DNA of 64,000 bases, taken from NCBI RefSeq assembly GCF_039941015.1, contig NZ_JBDVFI010000051.1; one strand, 5' to 3'. The notes below the pieces were generated by a model, which was not told where the DNA came from, searched no databases, and worked only from the letters and a program-made list of their open reading frames with translations. The translations under genes were made by a program, and so were the position numbers. Every line of letters begins with the position of its first letter. Within the stretch, counting starts at the first letter, position 1. Shown piece after piece: positions 15,457 through 25,582 of the stretch. This DNA comes from Sedimentitalea sp039941015 (lineage in GTDB: Bacteria; Pseudomonadota; Alphaproteobacteria; Rhodobacterales; Rhodobacteraceae).

Positions 15457-17034
15457 TTGCCAATATTGCCGGTTAGATTGTTCCGGGAGTTACCGATCAT
15501 CGAACTCTTCATTCTCGCCACAACATGCATTCTCGTCGCTTATGCGGCATCAAGGTTTTTGGCCTCGCGCCCGTCTGCCCGCAATGTCGGACCCCAATCT
15601 GCCGATGACATTGTGTGGATATTTGACGGCCCCGATCTAGTCGACGCCACGACCCGTGCGCGTCAGGTTATCGACATGCCCGAAGGCCCATGTTTCTGGA
15701 GCGATCTGCACAAGGGGCTTTCCTCCCTTTACCCTACCTTTCCCAAGACCGAAGATATCGTAAAAATCAGTGGGCAATTGGTCTCTCAACCTCCAGATCG
15801 CAAGAACCCGAGCGAAATCTACTGCGAATGGATCGACGGGATCACGCGGGTTTCAATGCGCAAACGCCAAAAGGACAGCGCGCAATCAAGCGAATTGGTC
15901 GATGTACTGTCCGGCGCGGCAAAAGAGTTGGAAACACTGCGCTTTGCCGTCAACAGCGCGCATTATCCGGTGTGGTGTGTTGACGGCGCTGGCGATGTCA
16001 TCTGGTTCAATACGGCGTTTGATACGCTCTGCCAGACGGTATTGGGTAAACCGGCACGAAAAGACGCTGCCCTCTTTGGTCCCTCGGGCGAAGTGCCGAT
16101 ACCGACCAAGAGAACCCGGCGCAGTCTTACGATTTCTAAAACAGGCAAGAAGCTCTGGTTTGATGTTTCTGTTGTGCAGTGCGACGCTGGTACGCTGATC
16201 TATGCAATCGACGTGAACGCGATTGTTGAAGCCGAAGTGGCGCAGCGCAACTTTGTCCAGACCCTCGCAAAAACCTTTGCCCAGCTTTCCATCGGGCTGG
16301 CGATTTTTGATCGAAACCGACAACTTGTGCTGTTCAATCCGGCGCTTATCGACCTCACGGCGCTGCCCGCCGATTTTCTCAGTGCGCGCCCCACCATCCT
16401 GTCCTTTTTTGATCGCCTGCGAGACAGCAGGATGATGCCCGAACCAAAGAACTACAACAGTTGGCGCGACCAGATGGCCGAGCTGGTCGAGGCCGCAACC
16501 GATGGCAGGTATCAGGAAACCTGGTCGCTGCCATCCGGATCGGTCTATTCGGTAAGCGGGCGACCTCATCCTGACGGAGCGGTCGCATTCTTGATCGAAG
16601 ACATCACCGCGGAAATTACACTGACGCGCCGTTTTCGCTCGGATCTTGAAATGTGGCAGGCGGTATTCGATCAGATTGACGATGCCATCGCCGTCTTTTC
16701 CCTGACCGGCGATCTGATCTTTTCCAATGCGGCCTACCATACCCTTTGGAGCGTCGATCCTGAAAGCTCCTTTGCACAGACCTCAATCCTGGATTCCGGT
16801 CGGATTTGGCAGGATCAAAGCATGGCCAGCCCAATTTGGGGCGACATTCGCGACTTTGTCACGATGCAGGACGACCGCGCAGAATGGTGGGCTAGGGTCG
16901 TACTGAAATCCGGTGACTCATTGGTCTGCAGCGTGCACCCCATTCAACGCGGGTCGACCATGATCAGCTTTAGTCGCGCGACTGCAAAGCCCCGCGCGAC
17001 CACGCAAAAACAACCGGAATTGACGGCTGGCTGA
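15457..17034 (+). CDS. divL: Membrane-anchored multi-PAS protein, DivL-like, lacking a kinase domain
   Basis: The 525-residue protein has one N-terminal membrane segment (about 14-36) and three PAS-like regions (roughly 165-260, 280-390 and 405-500, for example VWCVDGAGDVIWFNTAF and AIAVFSLTGDLIFSNAAYHT). It ends without DHp or HATPase domains. In Rhodobacter capsulatus a kinase-less PAS protein called DivL regulates CtrA and gene transfer agent production. In many alphaproteobacteria divL stands directly before tsaE, as here. Identification therefore rests on architecture plus position and is an inference. The start is TTG (15457) after AGGA with short spacing, and a TTG at 15466 is an alternative. 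A CtrA site just upstream supports a role in the CtrA circuit. Confidence 0.68.
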   Translation: MPILPVRLFRELPIIELFILATTCILVAYAASRFLASRPSARNVGPQSADDIVWIFDGPDLVDATTRARQVIDMPEGPCFWSDLHKGLSSLYPTFPKTEDIVKISGQLVSQPPDRKNPSEIYCEWIDGITRVSMRKRQKDSAQSSELVDVLSGAAKELETLRFAVNSAHYPVWCVDGAGDVIWFNTAFDTLCQTVLGKPARKDAALFGPSGEVPIPTKRTRRSLTISKTGKKLWFDVSVVQCDAGTLIYAIDVNAIVEAEVAQRNFVQTLAKTFAQLSIGLAIFDRNRQLVLFNPALIDLTALPADFLSARPTILSFFDRLRDSRMMPEPKNYNSWRDQMAELVEAATDGRYQETWSLPSGSVYSVSGRPHPDGAVAFLIEDITAEITLTRRFRSDLEMWQAVFDQIDDAIAVFSLTGDLIFSNAAYHTLWSVDPESSFAQTSILDSGRIWQDQSMASPIWGDIRDFVTMQDDRAEWWARVVLKSGDSLVCSVHPIQRGSTMISFSRATAKPRATTQKQPELTAG

Positions 17035-17078
17035 CAAAGCCGCTTGCGACCGGAATCGCGGCCCGGCATTGTGGCGCA

Positions 17079-17558
17079 ATGAGCGTCGCGCAAAAAGTCA
17101 TACACCTGCAGAACCCCGAAGAAACCGCGCAATTCGCGGAAATGATCGGTGAAACACTGGTGCCAGGTGATTGTCTGCTGCTCGAAGGACCGATCGGAGC
17201 AGGCAAGACCCATTTCGCGCGACATTTGATTCAATCTCTTCAGAATCCGCCCGAAGACGTGCCCTCACCCACATTCACGCTTGTCCAGACCTATGAAACG
17301 ACAGTCGGAGAGCTTTGGCACGCAGATCTCTATCGGTTGACAACCCTCGATGAAATCGAAGAACTCGGTCTTGCGGATGCATTCGAGACCGCGATATGCC
17401 TCGTGGAATGGCCCGACCGGCTGGCCGATCTGGCACCATCGACAGCGCTGCGTCTGACCTTTGAATCCGATCCAACATCTGAAACCAAGCGGACATTGTC
17501 CTGTGCCTGGTCTGACCCAAAGTGGTCTTCCAAATTGGAGCAAATAGAGAATGTCTAA
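17079..17558 (+). CDS. tsaE: tRNA t6A37 biosynthesis ATPase TsaE
   Basis: TsaE is the ATPase of the TsaBDE complex that makes threonylcarbamoyl-adenosine at tRNA position 37. The 159-residue protein has Walker A GPIGAGKT (37-44), the PSPTFTLVQTYE segment and LWHADLYRL typical of the YjeE family, and a conserved W in LVEWPDRL. It begins 45 bases after the PAS gene and overlaps amgK by 8 bases, making it the head of a coupled operon. It is cytoplasmic. Confidence 0.93.
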   Translation: MSVAQKVIHLQNPEETAQFAEMIGETLVPGDCLLLEGPIGAGKTHFARHLIQSLQNPPEDVPSPTFTLVQTYETTVGELWHADLYRLTTLDEIEELGLADAFETAICLVEWPDRLADLAPSTALRLTFESDPTSETKRTLSCAWSDPKWSSKLEQIENV

Positions 17559-18549
17559 CCGCGATGCGCTTGCCGTGTCTTTCCTGAACGGCACCGACTG
17601 GGCCAATGCCAAGCGCGGACCACTCGCCGGTGATGCTTCGAACCGACGGTATGAACGACTGATCCATCCCGATACCGGTGAAACAGCCGTGTTGATGGAT
17701 GCGCCGCCTGAAAAAGGCGAAGACGTTCGCCCGTTTGTTCGGATCGCCCAGCATCTGTCTGGCATCGGGTTGAGCGCGCCCCGCATTCTCGCGCAGGACG
17801 CCGAGAACGGATTTCTGCTGATTGAAGATCTGGGAGACGCGTTATTCGCGCGCGTCGTCCAGACCGAACCGGAACTTGAAACGACACTCTACGAGGCGGC
17901 AATCGACGTTCTGTTGAAGTTGCACACCGCAGATCTCCCCAAACTCGACCCCTACGGTCCCGAGGTGATGACCGATCTCGCGGCACTGGCCTATTCAAAA
18001 TACAGGACTGGAATATTTGGTGATGCGGAAGGTGAATCAGGTTTCCGCACAGCCTTTCGTGAACTCTGTTTGGAGCATGAACCCGCCAAACCTGTCCTGA
18101 TCCAGCGCGATTACCACGCCGAAAACCTGCTCTGGCTACCAGACCGAGCAGGCGCGGCGCGGGTCGGCTTGCTTGACTTTCAAGACGCTATGCTGGGTCA
18201 CCCGGCCTATGATCTTGTGTCGCTTCTGCAAGATGCGCGACGGGATGTGCATCCGGATTTAGAGGACGAGATGATCAATTGCTACCTCGCAGGATCAGGC
18301 GCGAACTCCGACGAGTTCAGGGCGGCCTATGCCGTTCTCGGCACCCAGCGCAATCTGCGCATTCTAGGTGTATTTGCCCGACTTGGCCGTGAGTACGGCA
18401 AACCGCATTACGTCGACCTGATCCCACGTGTCTGGAACCTACTGATGCGCGATCTGGACCATCCCGCGCTGGAACCGGTCGCGGATCTGTTGCGAAACAC
18501 ACTGCCGTCGCCAACGCCAAGTAATCTGGAACGGCTTAAATCGACATGA
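17551..18549 (+). CDS. amgK: N-acetylmuramate/N-acetylglucosamine kinase AmgK
   Basis: AmgK phosphorylates the anomeric carbon of MurNAc (and GlcNAc) in the cell-wall recycling bypass to UDP-MurNAc. The 332-residue protein has the aminoglycoside phosphotransferase fold. Its catalytic loop is QRDYHAENLLW and its metal-binding segment is GLLDFQDAMLGHPAYDL, which match AmgK rather than drug-modifying enzymes. It overlaps tsaE by 8 bases and murU by 4 (ATGA). The pairing with murU strengthens the call. The pathway is known in Pseudomonas and Caulobacter, where it gives intrinsic fosfomycin tolerance. Confidence 0.85.
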   Translation: MSNRDALAVSFLNGTDWANAKRGPLAGDASNRRYERLIHPDTGETAVLMDAPPEKGEDVRPFVRIAQHLSGIGLSAPRILAQDAENGFLLIEDLGDALFARVVQTEPELETTLYEAAIDVLLKLHTADLPKLDPYGPEVMTDLAALAYSKYRTGIFGDAEGESGFRTAFRELCLEHEPAKPVLIQRDYHAENLLWLPDRAGAARVGLLDFQDAMLGHPAYDLVSLLQDARRDVHPDLEDEMINCYLAGSGANSDEFRAAYAVLGTQRNLRILGVFARLGREYGKPHYVDLIPRVWNLLMRDLDHPALEPVADLLRNTLPSPTPSNLERLKST

Positions 18550-19238
18550 AGCAGAGTCCCGACGCCGTCATGCTGTTTGCTGCCGGGTTCGGAACCCGGA
18601 TGGCTCCGCTGACGGATCATTGCCCCAAACCCCTCATCCCCGTATCCGGAAAACCATTGATAGATCATGCGCTGGCACTGGCCAGCCCGATCAACCCGAC
18701 CCGTATTGTCGCCAACACTCATTACCTGCCGGATCAGATGGCCGATCACCTGCGCCCGCTGGGTGTGACGCTGTCGCCCGAACAGCCCGATATTCTGGAC
18801 ACTGGCGGCGGCGTGCGTGCTGCACTGCCACTGTTAGGTGATGGCCCGATTTATACACTGAATACCGATGCCATCTGGGCAGGTCCAAATCCGCTGGCTC
18901 TGTTGCGGGATGCCTGGTCTCCGGAACAGATGGACGGGTTGCTGGTTTGTGTCCCAATCGGCCGGACAGTCGGTCGCGTAGGCAATGGCGATTTTGATGT
19001 CGATGACTCAAGCAGGATCAGCCGTGGAACAGAATTCGTCTATGGTGGGGCGCAAATCATCAAGACGGACTTGCTGCATGGGATCCCCGACAAGGCGTTT
19101 TCGCTTAACCTGATTTGGGACAAGATGCTGAAGGCCGGCAAGCTCTTTGCGCTGCGATATCCCGGGCGTTGGTGCGATGTTGGCCACCCAGCCGGGATCG
19201 GACTGGCCGAAGACATGCTCCGGCAATCCAATGTTTGA
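18546..19238 (+). CDS. murU: N-acetylmuramate 1-phosphate uridylyltransferase MurU
   Basis: Nucleotidyltransferase that turns MurNAc 1-phosphate into UDP-MurNAc, the step after AmgK. The 230-residue protein shows the nucleotide-binding signature AAGFGTRMAPLTDHCPKPLI (12-31), LNTDAIW with the metal-binding aspartate, and RWCDVGHP near the end. The start overlaps the amgK stop (ATGA), and the 3' end overlaps the addB start by 8 bases. The length matches MurU rather than larger glucose-1-phosphate thymidylyltransferases. Confidence 0.86.
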   Translation: MKQSPDAVMLFAAGFGTRMAPLTDHCPKPLIPVSGKPLIDHALALASPINPTRIVANTHYLPDQMADHLRPLGVTLSPEQPDILDTGGGVRAALPLLGDGPIYTLNTDAIWAGPNPLALLRDAWSPEQMDGLLVCVPIGRTVGRVGNGDFDVDDSSRISRGTEFVYGGAQIIKTDLLHGIPDKAFSLNLIWDKMLKAGKLFALRYPGRWCDVGHPAGIGLAEDMLRQSNV

Positions 19239-22164
19239 CCCAACCGACAAACCGCGCGTGTTTGCCTTGCCACCGGGCGTTGATTTCCCGGATGCGCTGA
19301 TCGATGGCGTCCTTGACCGCTGTGATACTCGCGATCCAACCGCGCTCGCACGGGTGCAGATCCTCGTGAATACACGGCGTATGGCGCGGCGAATGCGAGA
19401 TCTGTTTGATGCAGGTCCCGCTCGCTTGTTGCCAAAGGTCTCATTGCTGACCGAGATCGGCACAAATGCGGTCAAGCTTCCACCGCTGGCGTCCTCTTTG
19501 CGAAGACGACTGGAACTGGCCCAACTGATCAGCCGCTTGCTGGATCAACAACCGGACCTCGCGGCCAGATCATCCGTATATTCGCTCGCCGACAGCCTTG
19601 CCGAGTTGATGGACGAGATGCAGGGCGAAGGCGTTCCGCCAAGCAAGATCAGCGAACTCGATGCCAGCGACATGTCGAGCCATTGGGCCCGCGCACAACA
19701 GTTCTTTGCGATCGCAGAACAATATCTTTCGGCGCAGGACGGGTTGATGATGGACCCACAGACACGCCAGCGCCGCGTGGTCGAAGCCCTCATAGAGCAC
19801 TGGCAAGAAGCGCCACCGCAACATCCGATTATCCTTGCAGGTTCGACCGGGTCACGTGGGACAACGGCGCTGTTGATGGGTGCAATTGCGCGCCTGCCGC
19901 AAGGAGCGGTGGTCTTGCCGGGCTATGATTTTGATCAGCCGGATGCCGTCTGGTCCCGGCTTGATGAGCCCCTTCAATCCGAAGATCATCCACAATATCG
20001 GTTTCGTCACCTTATGCAGATGCTTGATTTGGCGCCCAGCGATATCGCACCGTGGACCGATGCGCGGCCCCCTTCACCCGAACGTAACAGGCTGATTTCG
20101 CTAGCATTGCGCCCTGCCCCGGTGACGGACGCATGGCTGACCGAAGGCCCAACCTTGACCGATCTGGCAACGGCGGCGTCTGATGTGACTCTGATACAGG
20201 CGCCAGAGCCGCGCGCCGAGGCTCTGGCGATTGCCCTGCGATTGCGTCAGGCCGCAGAGACCGGACAAACCGCCGCGCTGATTACCCCGGACCGAATGCT
20301 GACCCGACAGGTATCCGCAGCGCTTGATCGCTGGAACATTCTTCCTGATGACAGCGCCGGTCTTCCGTTGCAGTTGTCGCCGCCGGGCCGCTTTCTGCGC
20401 CATGTTGCGGCGTTGTTCGCGAAGCCATTGAATGGCGAGACGCTGTTGACGCTGCTCAAACATCCGTTGTGTCACAGTGCGACCATGCGCGGCGAGCATC
20501 TGTTGTTCAGCCGCGATCTGGAATTGTATCTACGCCGCAACGGCCCACCCTTTCCCACCGCCCAAACGTTGTCCGCAATCTGTCAAAAACAAAAGAACCC
20601 GCCGCCAACGGGTTGGGTCGACTGGCTGACCAAGTGGTTCGCCGGTCAGGACATCGTCGGGACAAGACCCCTCGCGGACTGGACAGAGCACCTTCGCCAA
20701 ATGGCCGAAGCAATTGCCCACGGCAGTCACGAGGCAGGAAGCGGCACCCTTTGGACCGGGTTCGCAGGCGCCGAGGCGTTGGCCATTCTGACCACGCTGG
20801 AGGCTGAGGCCGAGCATGGTGGCGACATGACCGCGCGCGAATTTGGCGACCTTCTGGGGGCATTGCTGGCTGGCGGCGAAGTGCGCGACCCCAATGCGCC
20901 ACACGAGCGCATCATGATCTGGGGCACCCTCGAAGCGCGCGTGCAGGGCGCCGATCTGCTTATCCTTGGCGGGCTGAACGAAGGCAGTTGGCCCGAAGCA
21001 CCTAACCCTGATCCCTGGCTGAACCGAGCCTTGCGGAACGAGGCTGGGTTATTATTGCCAGAACGGCGCATCGGACTGTCTGCGCATGATTTTCAACAAG
21101 CAGCCTGTGCGCCGGAAGTCTGGCTGACACGGTCCTTGCGTTCCGACGACGCGGAAACTGTTTCATCCCGTTGGCTCAACCGGGTGATAAACCTGCTGAA
21201 CGGCCTGGCCGAACAGGGCGGGCCAAAGGCGGTGCGGGACATGACGGCGCGGGGACAAACGTGGCTTGACTGGGCCGCAGAGCTTGATCGTGCGCCTCGC
21301 GTTGACGCGGCCCCGCGACCCTCACCGCGGCCTCCGATCGCGGCGCGCCCGCTTCAGTTGTCAGTGACCGAGATCAAGACACTGATCCGCGACCCCTATG
21401 CGATCTATGCAAAACACGTGCTGCGGCTGAAGCCGCTTGATCCGCTGGTCAAAGAGCCGGACGCCCTGTTGCGCGGCATTGCGGTGCACGAATTTCTCGA
21501 AACGTTTATCAGACATACGGCGGATCTGACCGGCGATCTGACGCGAGATGTATTTCTCGAGTTTGCACGGGAACAGTTAGACGCCGATGTATCGTGGCCA
21601 GCCGCGCGTCGATTGTGGCTCGCCCGGCTGGCGCGCACCGCAGACTCTTTTCTCTCAGAGGAAAGATCACGCCGCCAAATCGCCTGGCCCGCCAAATACG
21701 AGGCGAAACTGAAATACCTTTTGACCGACATCGGGTTTACGCTGGTCGGACGCGCGGACCGGATTGATCTGGATGAGACGGGCGCGCTGCATATCTATGA
21801 CTACAAGACCGGCGCGCCGCCGACCAAAAGTCAGCAGGCAAAGTTTGACAAGCAACTGCTGATCGAGGCCGCGATTGCCGAGCAAGGTGGGTTTGAAGAT
21901 CTCGCCCCCGCCCACGTTGCCGAGGCCGTATTCCTGCGTGTCGGCAGCCCCGGCGCAAACGTCCCTGCCCCATTGGCGGATGAACCAGCGCCCAAGGTCT
22001 TGGCTGATCTACGTGAACTGATCATGGCCTATCTTGATGAAACACAGGGATACACAGCCCGCCGGATGTTGGAAAAAGACACCGACGTCGGGTATTTTGA
22101 CCAATTGGCACGGTTCGGAGAATGGGATCGGTCGGCAACCCCGATGCCGGAGGACCTGACGTGA
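19231..22164 (+). CDS. addB: Double-strand break repair protein AddB
   Basis: AddB is the inactivated-helicase/nuclease subunit of the AddAB helicase-nuclease that resects double-strand breaks for RecA. The 977-residue protein is of the alphaproteobacterial AddB type. A P-loop-like GSTGSRGTT lies in the N-terminal third. The C-terminus has a RecB-type PD-(D/E)XK nuclease: LLRGIAVHEFLE, RADRIDLDETG and IYDYKTG. The ATG at 19231 overlaps the murU stop. A start at 19147 would add murU-antiphase sequence. The stop shares one base with the addA ATG (TGATG). Confidence 0.92.
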   Translation: MFDPTDKPRVFALPPGVDFPDALIDGVLDRCDTRDPTALARVQILVNTRRMARRMRDLFDAGPARLLPKVSLLTEIGTNAVKLPPLASSLRRRLELAQLISRLLDQQPDLAARSSVYSLADSLAELMDEMQGEGVPPSKISELDASDMSSHWARAQQFFAIAEQYLSAQDGLMMDPQTRQRRVVEALIEHWQEAPPQHPIILAGSTGSRGTTALLMGAIARLPQGAVVLPGYDFDQPDAVWSRLDEPLQSEDHPQYRFRHLMQMLDLAPSDIAPWTDARPPSPERNRLISLALRPAPVTDAWLTEGPTLTDLATAASDVTLIQAPEPRAEALAIALRLRQAAETGQTAALITPDRMLTRQVSAALDRWNILPDDSAGLPLQLSPPGRFLRHVAALFAKPLNGETLLTLLKHPLCHSATMRGEHLLFSRDLELYLRRNGPPFPTAQTLSAICQKQKNPPPTGWVDWLTKWFAGQDIVGTRPLADWTEHLRQMAEAIAHGSHEAGSGTLWTGFAGAEALAILTTLEAEAEHGGDMTAREFGDLLGALLAGGEVRDPNAPHERIMIWGTLEARVQGADLLILGGLNEGSWPEAPNPDPWLNRALRNEAGLLLPERRIGLSAHDFQQAACAPEVWLTRSLRSDDAETVSSRWLNRVINLLNGLAEQGGPKAVRDMTARGQTWLDWAAELDRAPRVDAAPRPSPRPPIAARPLQLSVTEIKTLIRDPYAIYAKHVLRLKPLDPLVKEPDALLRGIAVHEFLETFIRHTADLTGDLTRDVFLEFAREQLDADVSWPAARRLWLARLARTADSFLSEERSRRQIAWPAKYEAKLKYLLTDIGFTLVGRADRIDLDETGALHIYDYKTGAPPTKSQQAKFDKQLLIEAAIAEQGGFEDLAPAHVAEAVFLRVGSPGANVPAPLADEPAPKVLADLRELIMAYLDETQGYTARRMLEKDTDVGYFDQLARFGEWDRSATPMPEDLT

Positions 22165-25100
22165 TGGCCCGTGACGACGCAACTGAACGACAGGTTCAAG
22201 CGGCACGCCCGGACGCGTCGACATGGCTCGCGGCGAACGCCGGGTCAGGCAAGACACGGGTTCTGACCGACCGGGTTGCACGTCTGCTGCTAGATGATGT
22301 CAGGCCCGAACACATCCTGTGCCTGACCTACACCAAGGCCGCAGCCAGCGAGATGCAGAACCGGTTGTTCCGCCGTCTCGGTGATTGGGCGATGCGAGGG
22401 GATGCGGACCTCACCGCGACACTGGTAGAACTTGGCGTGTCCCGGTCGGTTTCGCCAAAACAGCTGGCCCATGCGCGCACGCTTTTTGCACGGGCCATCG
22501 AAACGCCGGGCGGGCTGAAGATTCAGACCATCCACTCCTTCTGCGCATCGCTTCTGCGGCGGTTTCCGTTGGAGGCTGGCGTCAGCCCGCAGTTCGCTGA
22601 AATGGAAGACCGCGCGGCGGAATTGCTTCAGGCCGAAATCGTCGAGGACTTTGCCGATGGTCCGCAAGCGCATCTGGTGGATGGGATCGCGCGGTTCCTG
22701 AACGACACCACCTTTGATGGGTTGACCAAAGCGCTGGTGCAGCGGCGCGATATGTTTGAACAGCCCTTGGACCAGATCGCCATGTGGCACTGTCTGGATT
22801 TGCCAAAAGGGTTTGACGAAGACCGCCTGAGCGCCGAAGTATTTCTGGGAGACGAGGCCGGGTTACTGAACCGTCTGCGCTCCGTCGTACGCGGCGGCAC
22901 CACGACCGAAGAGGCGCTGGCGGCAAAGTTGGCAAGGATCAGAACACCAAACCTGACCGACCTGCCGCTGCTCGAATCCGTGTTCCTGACGGGAAAAAGC
23001 GCTAAATCCCCGTTTTCGGCCAAGATCGGGACGATTCCCACCAAAGCGACACGAACCGCCAATCCGGATCTGATGACTGAGCTCGAATCGTTGATGTTGC
23101 GCATCGAAGCCGCGCGCCCGTTGCGGCTGGGGCTTGCCTGCGCACGAAAATCGGCTGCGCTCCACGAATTTGCCGCTGCGTTTCTTCCGGAATATGCGCG
23201 TCGCAAACAATTGCGCGGCTGGCTTGATTTTGACGATCTGATCCTCAAGGCGCGGCAATTGCTGAACGACCCGGCTGTGGCGCAATGGGTCCTCTATCGG
23301 CTGGATGGCGGTATCGACCACATCCTCGTGGACGAAGCGCAAGACACCAGCCCCGTGCAATGGGACGTGATCGAAAAGCTGGCGCAGGAATTCACCAGCG
23401 GCGTGGGCGCGCGGGATGACAAACCACGAACCATCTTTGTCGTCGGAGACAAGAAACAGTCGATCTATTCTTTTCAGGGCGCTGACCCGGATGAATTCGA
23501 CAGAATGCAGGCGGAGTTCGCCCAGCGCCTTGCGGGCTCTGACGAGGGCTTGCAGGATTTGACGCTGGACTATTCATTCAGGTCGTCTCAGGCGATCCTG
23601 CGATTGGTCGATCTTGTCTTTGCCGATCACGAAGAGGCGGGATTTCGATCCGGATCACATCATCTGGCGTTCAAATCCAATCTTCCGGGCCGGATTGATT
23701 TGTGGCCGGTCGTCGAAAAAGTAAGTGACGGCGACGATAGGGTCTGGACCGATCCCATTGACCGGCCCACTCCGCGCCACCACAACGTGATTCTTGCCGA
23801 ACAGATCGCGACCTCGATCGACCGGATGATCGCGGATGGCGAAACCATACCGGTTGACGGCGATGTCCCGGGCGACCTGCGACGACGAAAAGTACAGGCC
23901 GGAGACTTTCTCATCCTCGTTCAGCGGCGGTCTGACCTGTTTGCCGAGATCATCCGGGCGTGCAAGGCGGCGGGCCTGCCGATTGCCGGCGCCGACCGGC
24001 TCAAGGTGGGCGCTGAGCTGGCGGTCAAGGATTTGGCCGCGCTGCTGAGCTTTCTCGCGACGCCGGAAGACAGTCTGTCGCTGGCCACGGCTTTGAAATC
24101 TCCGTTGTTTGGCTGGGATGAACAGGCGCTGTTTGATCTGGCACATCGGCGGGACAGCAAATTCTTGTGGACAGCCCTGCGCAAGCGCGCGGATGAATAC
24201 CCCGAAACCATGGCGATCCTGAATGACCTGCGCGGCCAGACGGATTTTCTCCGCCCTTATGATCTGATCGAACGCATTTTGACCCGCCATGATGGGCGGC
24301 GCAAATTATTGGCTCGGCTGGGGACAGAAGCCGAGGACGGGATCAATGCGCTGCTGTCACAGGCGCTCTCCTATGAACGTGCGGACATTCCCAGCCTGAC
24401 TGGTTTTCTTGTCTGGATGGAAACCGATGATCTTGAGATCAAGCGACAGATGGGTACGGCAGGCAACATGGTGCGGGTGATGACCGTACATGGGGCCAAG
24501 GGTCTGGAATCACCCATCGTGATCCTGCCCGACACCGGGCCACGGCGACCGCCAAAGGGTGGTGAGATCATGACCGTTGATGAGCTCCCGCTGTGGCGCA
24601 TGAATGCAGATGAAATGCCGGACGCGATGATCTTGGCGCATGCAGGGGCCCAGCATAAGCAGCTGAATGAGCGGCTTAGGCTCTTATATGTGGCTCTAAC
24701 ACGGGCCGAAAAGTGGTTGATTGTCGCCGCTGCGGGCGACTTGAGCAAAACGGGTGACAGTTGGTACCAAATGGTCGAGGCCGGTCTGACCGAGGCTGGA
24801 GCAGCAACGCACCCCTTTGACTCGGGTATGGGATTGCGGCTGGCACATCTCGACTGGAATGCGCCAGAACTACACACGACTGAGCGGATTGTTCGACATG
24901 CGGTCCCTGCCCCGGAAATTTTCAGCACGGCCGCAACACCGCCCCAATCACAGGCAAAAACGCTGAGCCCCTCCGATCTCGGGGGAGCAAAGGCATTGCC
25001 AGGGGACGCAGGACTCGACGAAGACGCGGCAAAACTGCGTGGCGCGCAGGTCCATCTTCTGCTTGAACACCTGCCGGAGGTGCCGCAACCGGGTTGGAAC

Positions 25101-25544
25101 GAAGCAGCCTTCGCTATTCTGCGCGGGCTGGACAGTCAGGAAATCGCTCCGCTGCTTGCCGAGGCGCGCACCGTTTTGAAGGCTCCAGAACTGAGCGACG
25201 TCTTTGCGCACGACACGCTGGCCGAAGTTCCGGTCACGGCTGAAATACGGAGGCGGCGGTTTCATGGGACAATCGACCGTCTGATTGTTGGGCCAGATAC
25301 CGTGCGTGCGATTGATTTCAAAACCAACGCGACTGTGCCCGATACGCCGGAAAGTTGCCCCGAAGGCCTGTTGCGGCAGATGGGCGCCTATGCTGAGATG
25401 TTGGGACAGATTTACCCGGACCACCGGATAGAAACCGCCATCCTCTGGACCCGCACCGCGACACTTATGTCGTTTCCACACGATCTTGTGTCTGATGCCC
25501 TCGGACGCGCACCATCCCTTGACGATACGGCGCTGCGTTCATAG
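22164..25544 (+). CDS. addA: Double-strand break repair helicase AddA
   Basis: SF1A (UvrD-type) helicase and nuclease of 1126 residues, partner of AddB. Motif I is AANAGSGKTRVL (23-34), motif Ia follows in LCLTYTKAAASEM, and motif II is ILVDEAQDTSPVQW. Motif III is VVGDKKQSIYSFQGA, motif V is MTVHGAKGLESPIV, and motif VI is LLYVALTRAEKW. The C-terminal nuclease shows GTIDRLIVG and AIDFKTN. The ATG at 22164 overlaps the last base of the addB stop. It is part of the tsaE-to-trxA gene string. Confidence 0.95.
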   Translation: MARDDATERQVQAARPDASTWLAANAGSGKTRVLTDRVARLLLDDVRPEHILCLTYTKAAASEMQNRLFRRLGDWAMRGDADLTATLVELGVSRSVSPKQLAHARTLFARAIETPGGLKIQTIHSFCASLLRRFPLEAGVSPQFAEMEDRAAELLQAEIVEDFADGPQAHLVDGIARFLNDTTFDGLTKALVQRRDMFEQPLDQIAMWHCLDLPKGFDEDRLSAEVFLGDEAGLLNRLRSVVRGGTTTEEALAAKLARIRTPNLTDLPLLESVFLTGKSAKSPFSAKIGTIPTKATRTANPDLMTELESLMLRIEAARPLRLGLACARKSAALHEFAAAFLPEYARRKQLRGWLDFDDLILKARQLLNDPAVAQWVLYRLDGGIDHILVDEAQDTSPVQWDVIEKLAQEFTSGVGARDDKPRTIFVVGDKKQSIYSFQGADPDEFDRMQAEFAQRLAGSDEGLQDLTLDYSFRSSQAILRLVDLVFADHEEAGFRSGSHHLAFKSNLPGRIDLWPVVEKVSDGDDRVWTDPIDRPTPRHHNVILAEQIATSIDRMIADGETIPVDGDVPGDLRRRKVQAGDFLILVQRRSDLFAEIIRACKAAGLPIAGADRLKVGAELAVKDLAALLSFLATPEDSLSLATALKSPLFGWDEQALFDLAHRRDSKFLWTALRKRADEYPETMAILNDLRGQTDFLRPYDLIERILTRHDGRRKLLARLGTEAEDGINALLSQALSYERADIPSLTGFLVWMETDDLEIKRQMGTAGNMVRVMTVHGAKGLESPIVILPDTGPRRPPKGGEIMTVDELPLWRMNADEMPDAMILAHAGAQHKQLNERLRLLYVALTRAEKWLIVAAAGDLSKTGDSWYQMVEAGLTEAGAATHPFDSGMGLRLAHLDWNAPELHTTERIVRHAVPAPEIFSTAATPPQSQAKTLSPSDLGGAKALPGDAGLDEDAAKLRGAQVHLLLEHLPEVPQPGWNEAAFAILRGLDSQEIAPLLAEARTVLKAPELSDVFAHDTLAEVPVTAEIRRRRFHGTIDRLIVGPDTVRAIDFKTNATVPDTPESCPEGLLRQMGAYAEMLGQIYPDHRIETAILWTRTATLMSFPHDLVSDALGRAPSLDDTALRS

Positions 25545-25582
25545 GTTCCAACCCAACCTCGCAATGATCCAGGAGCCAGATC

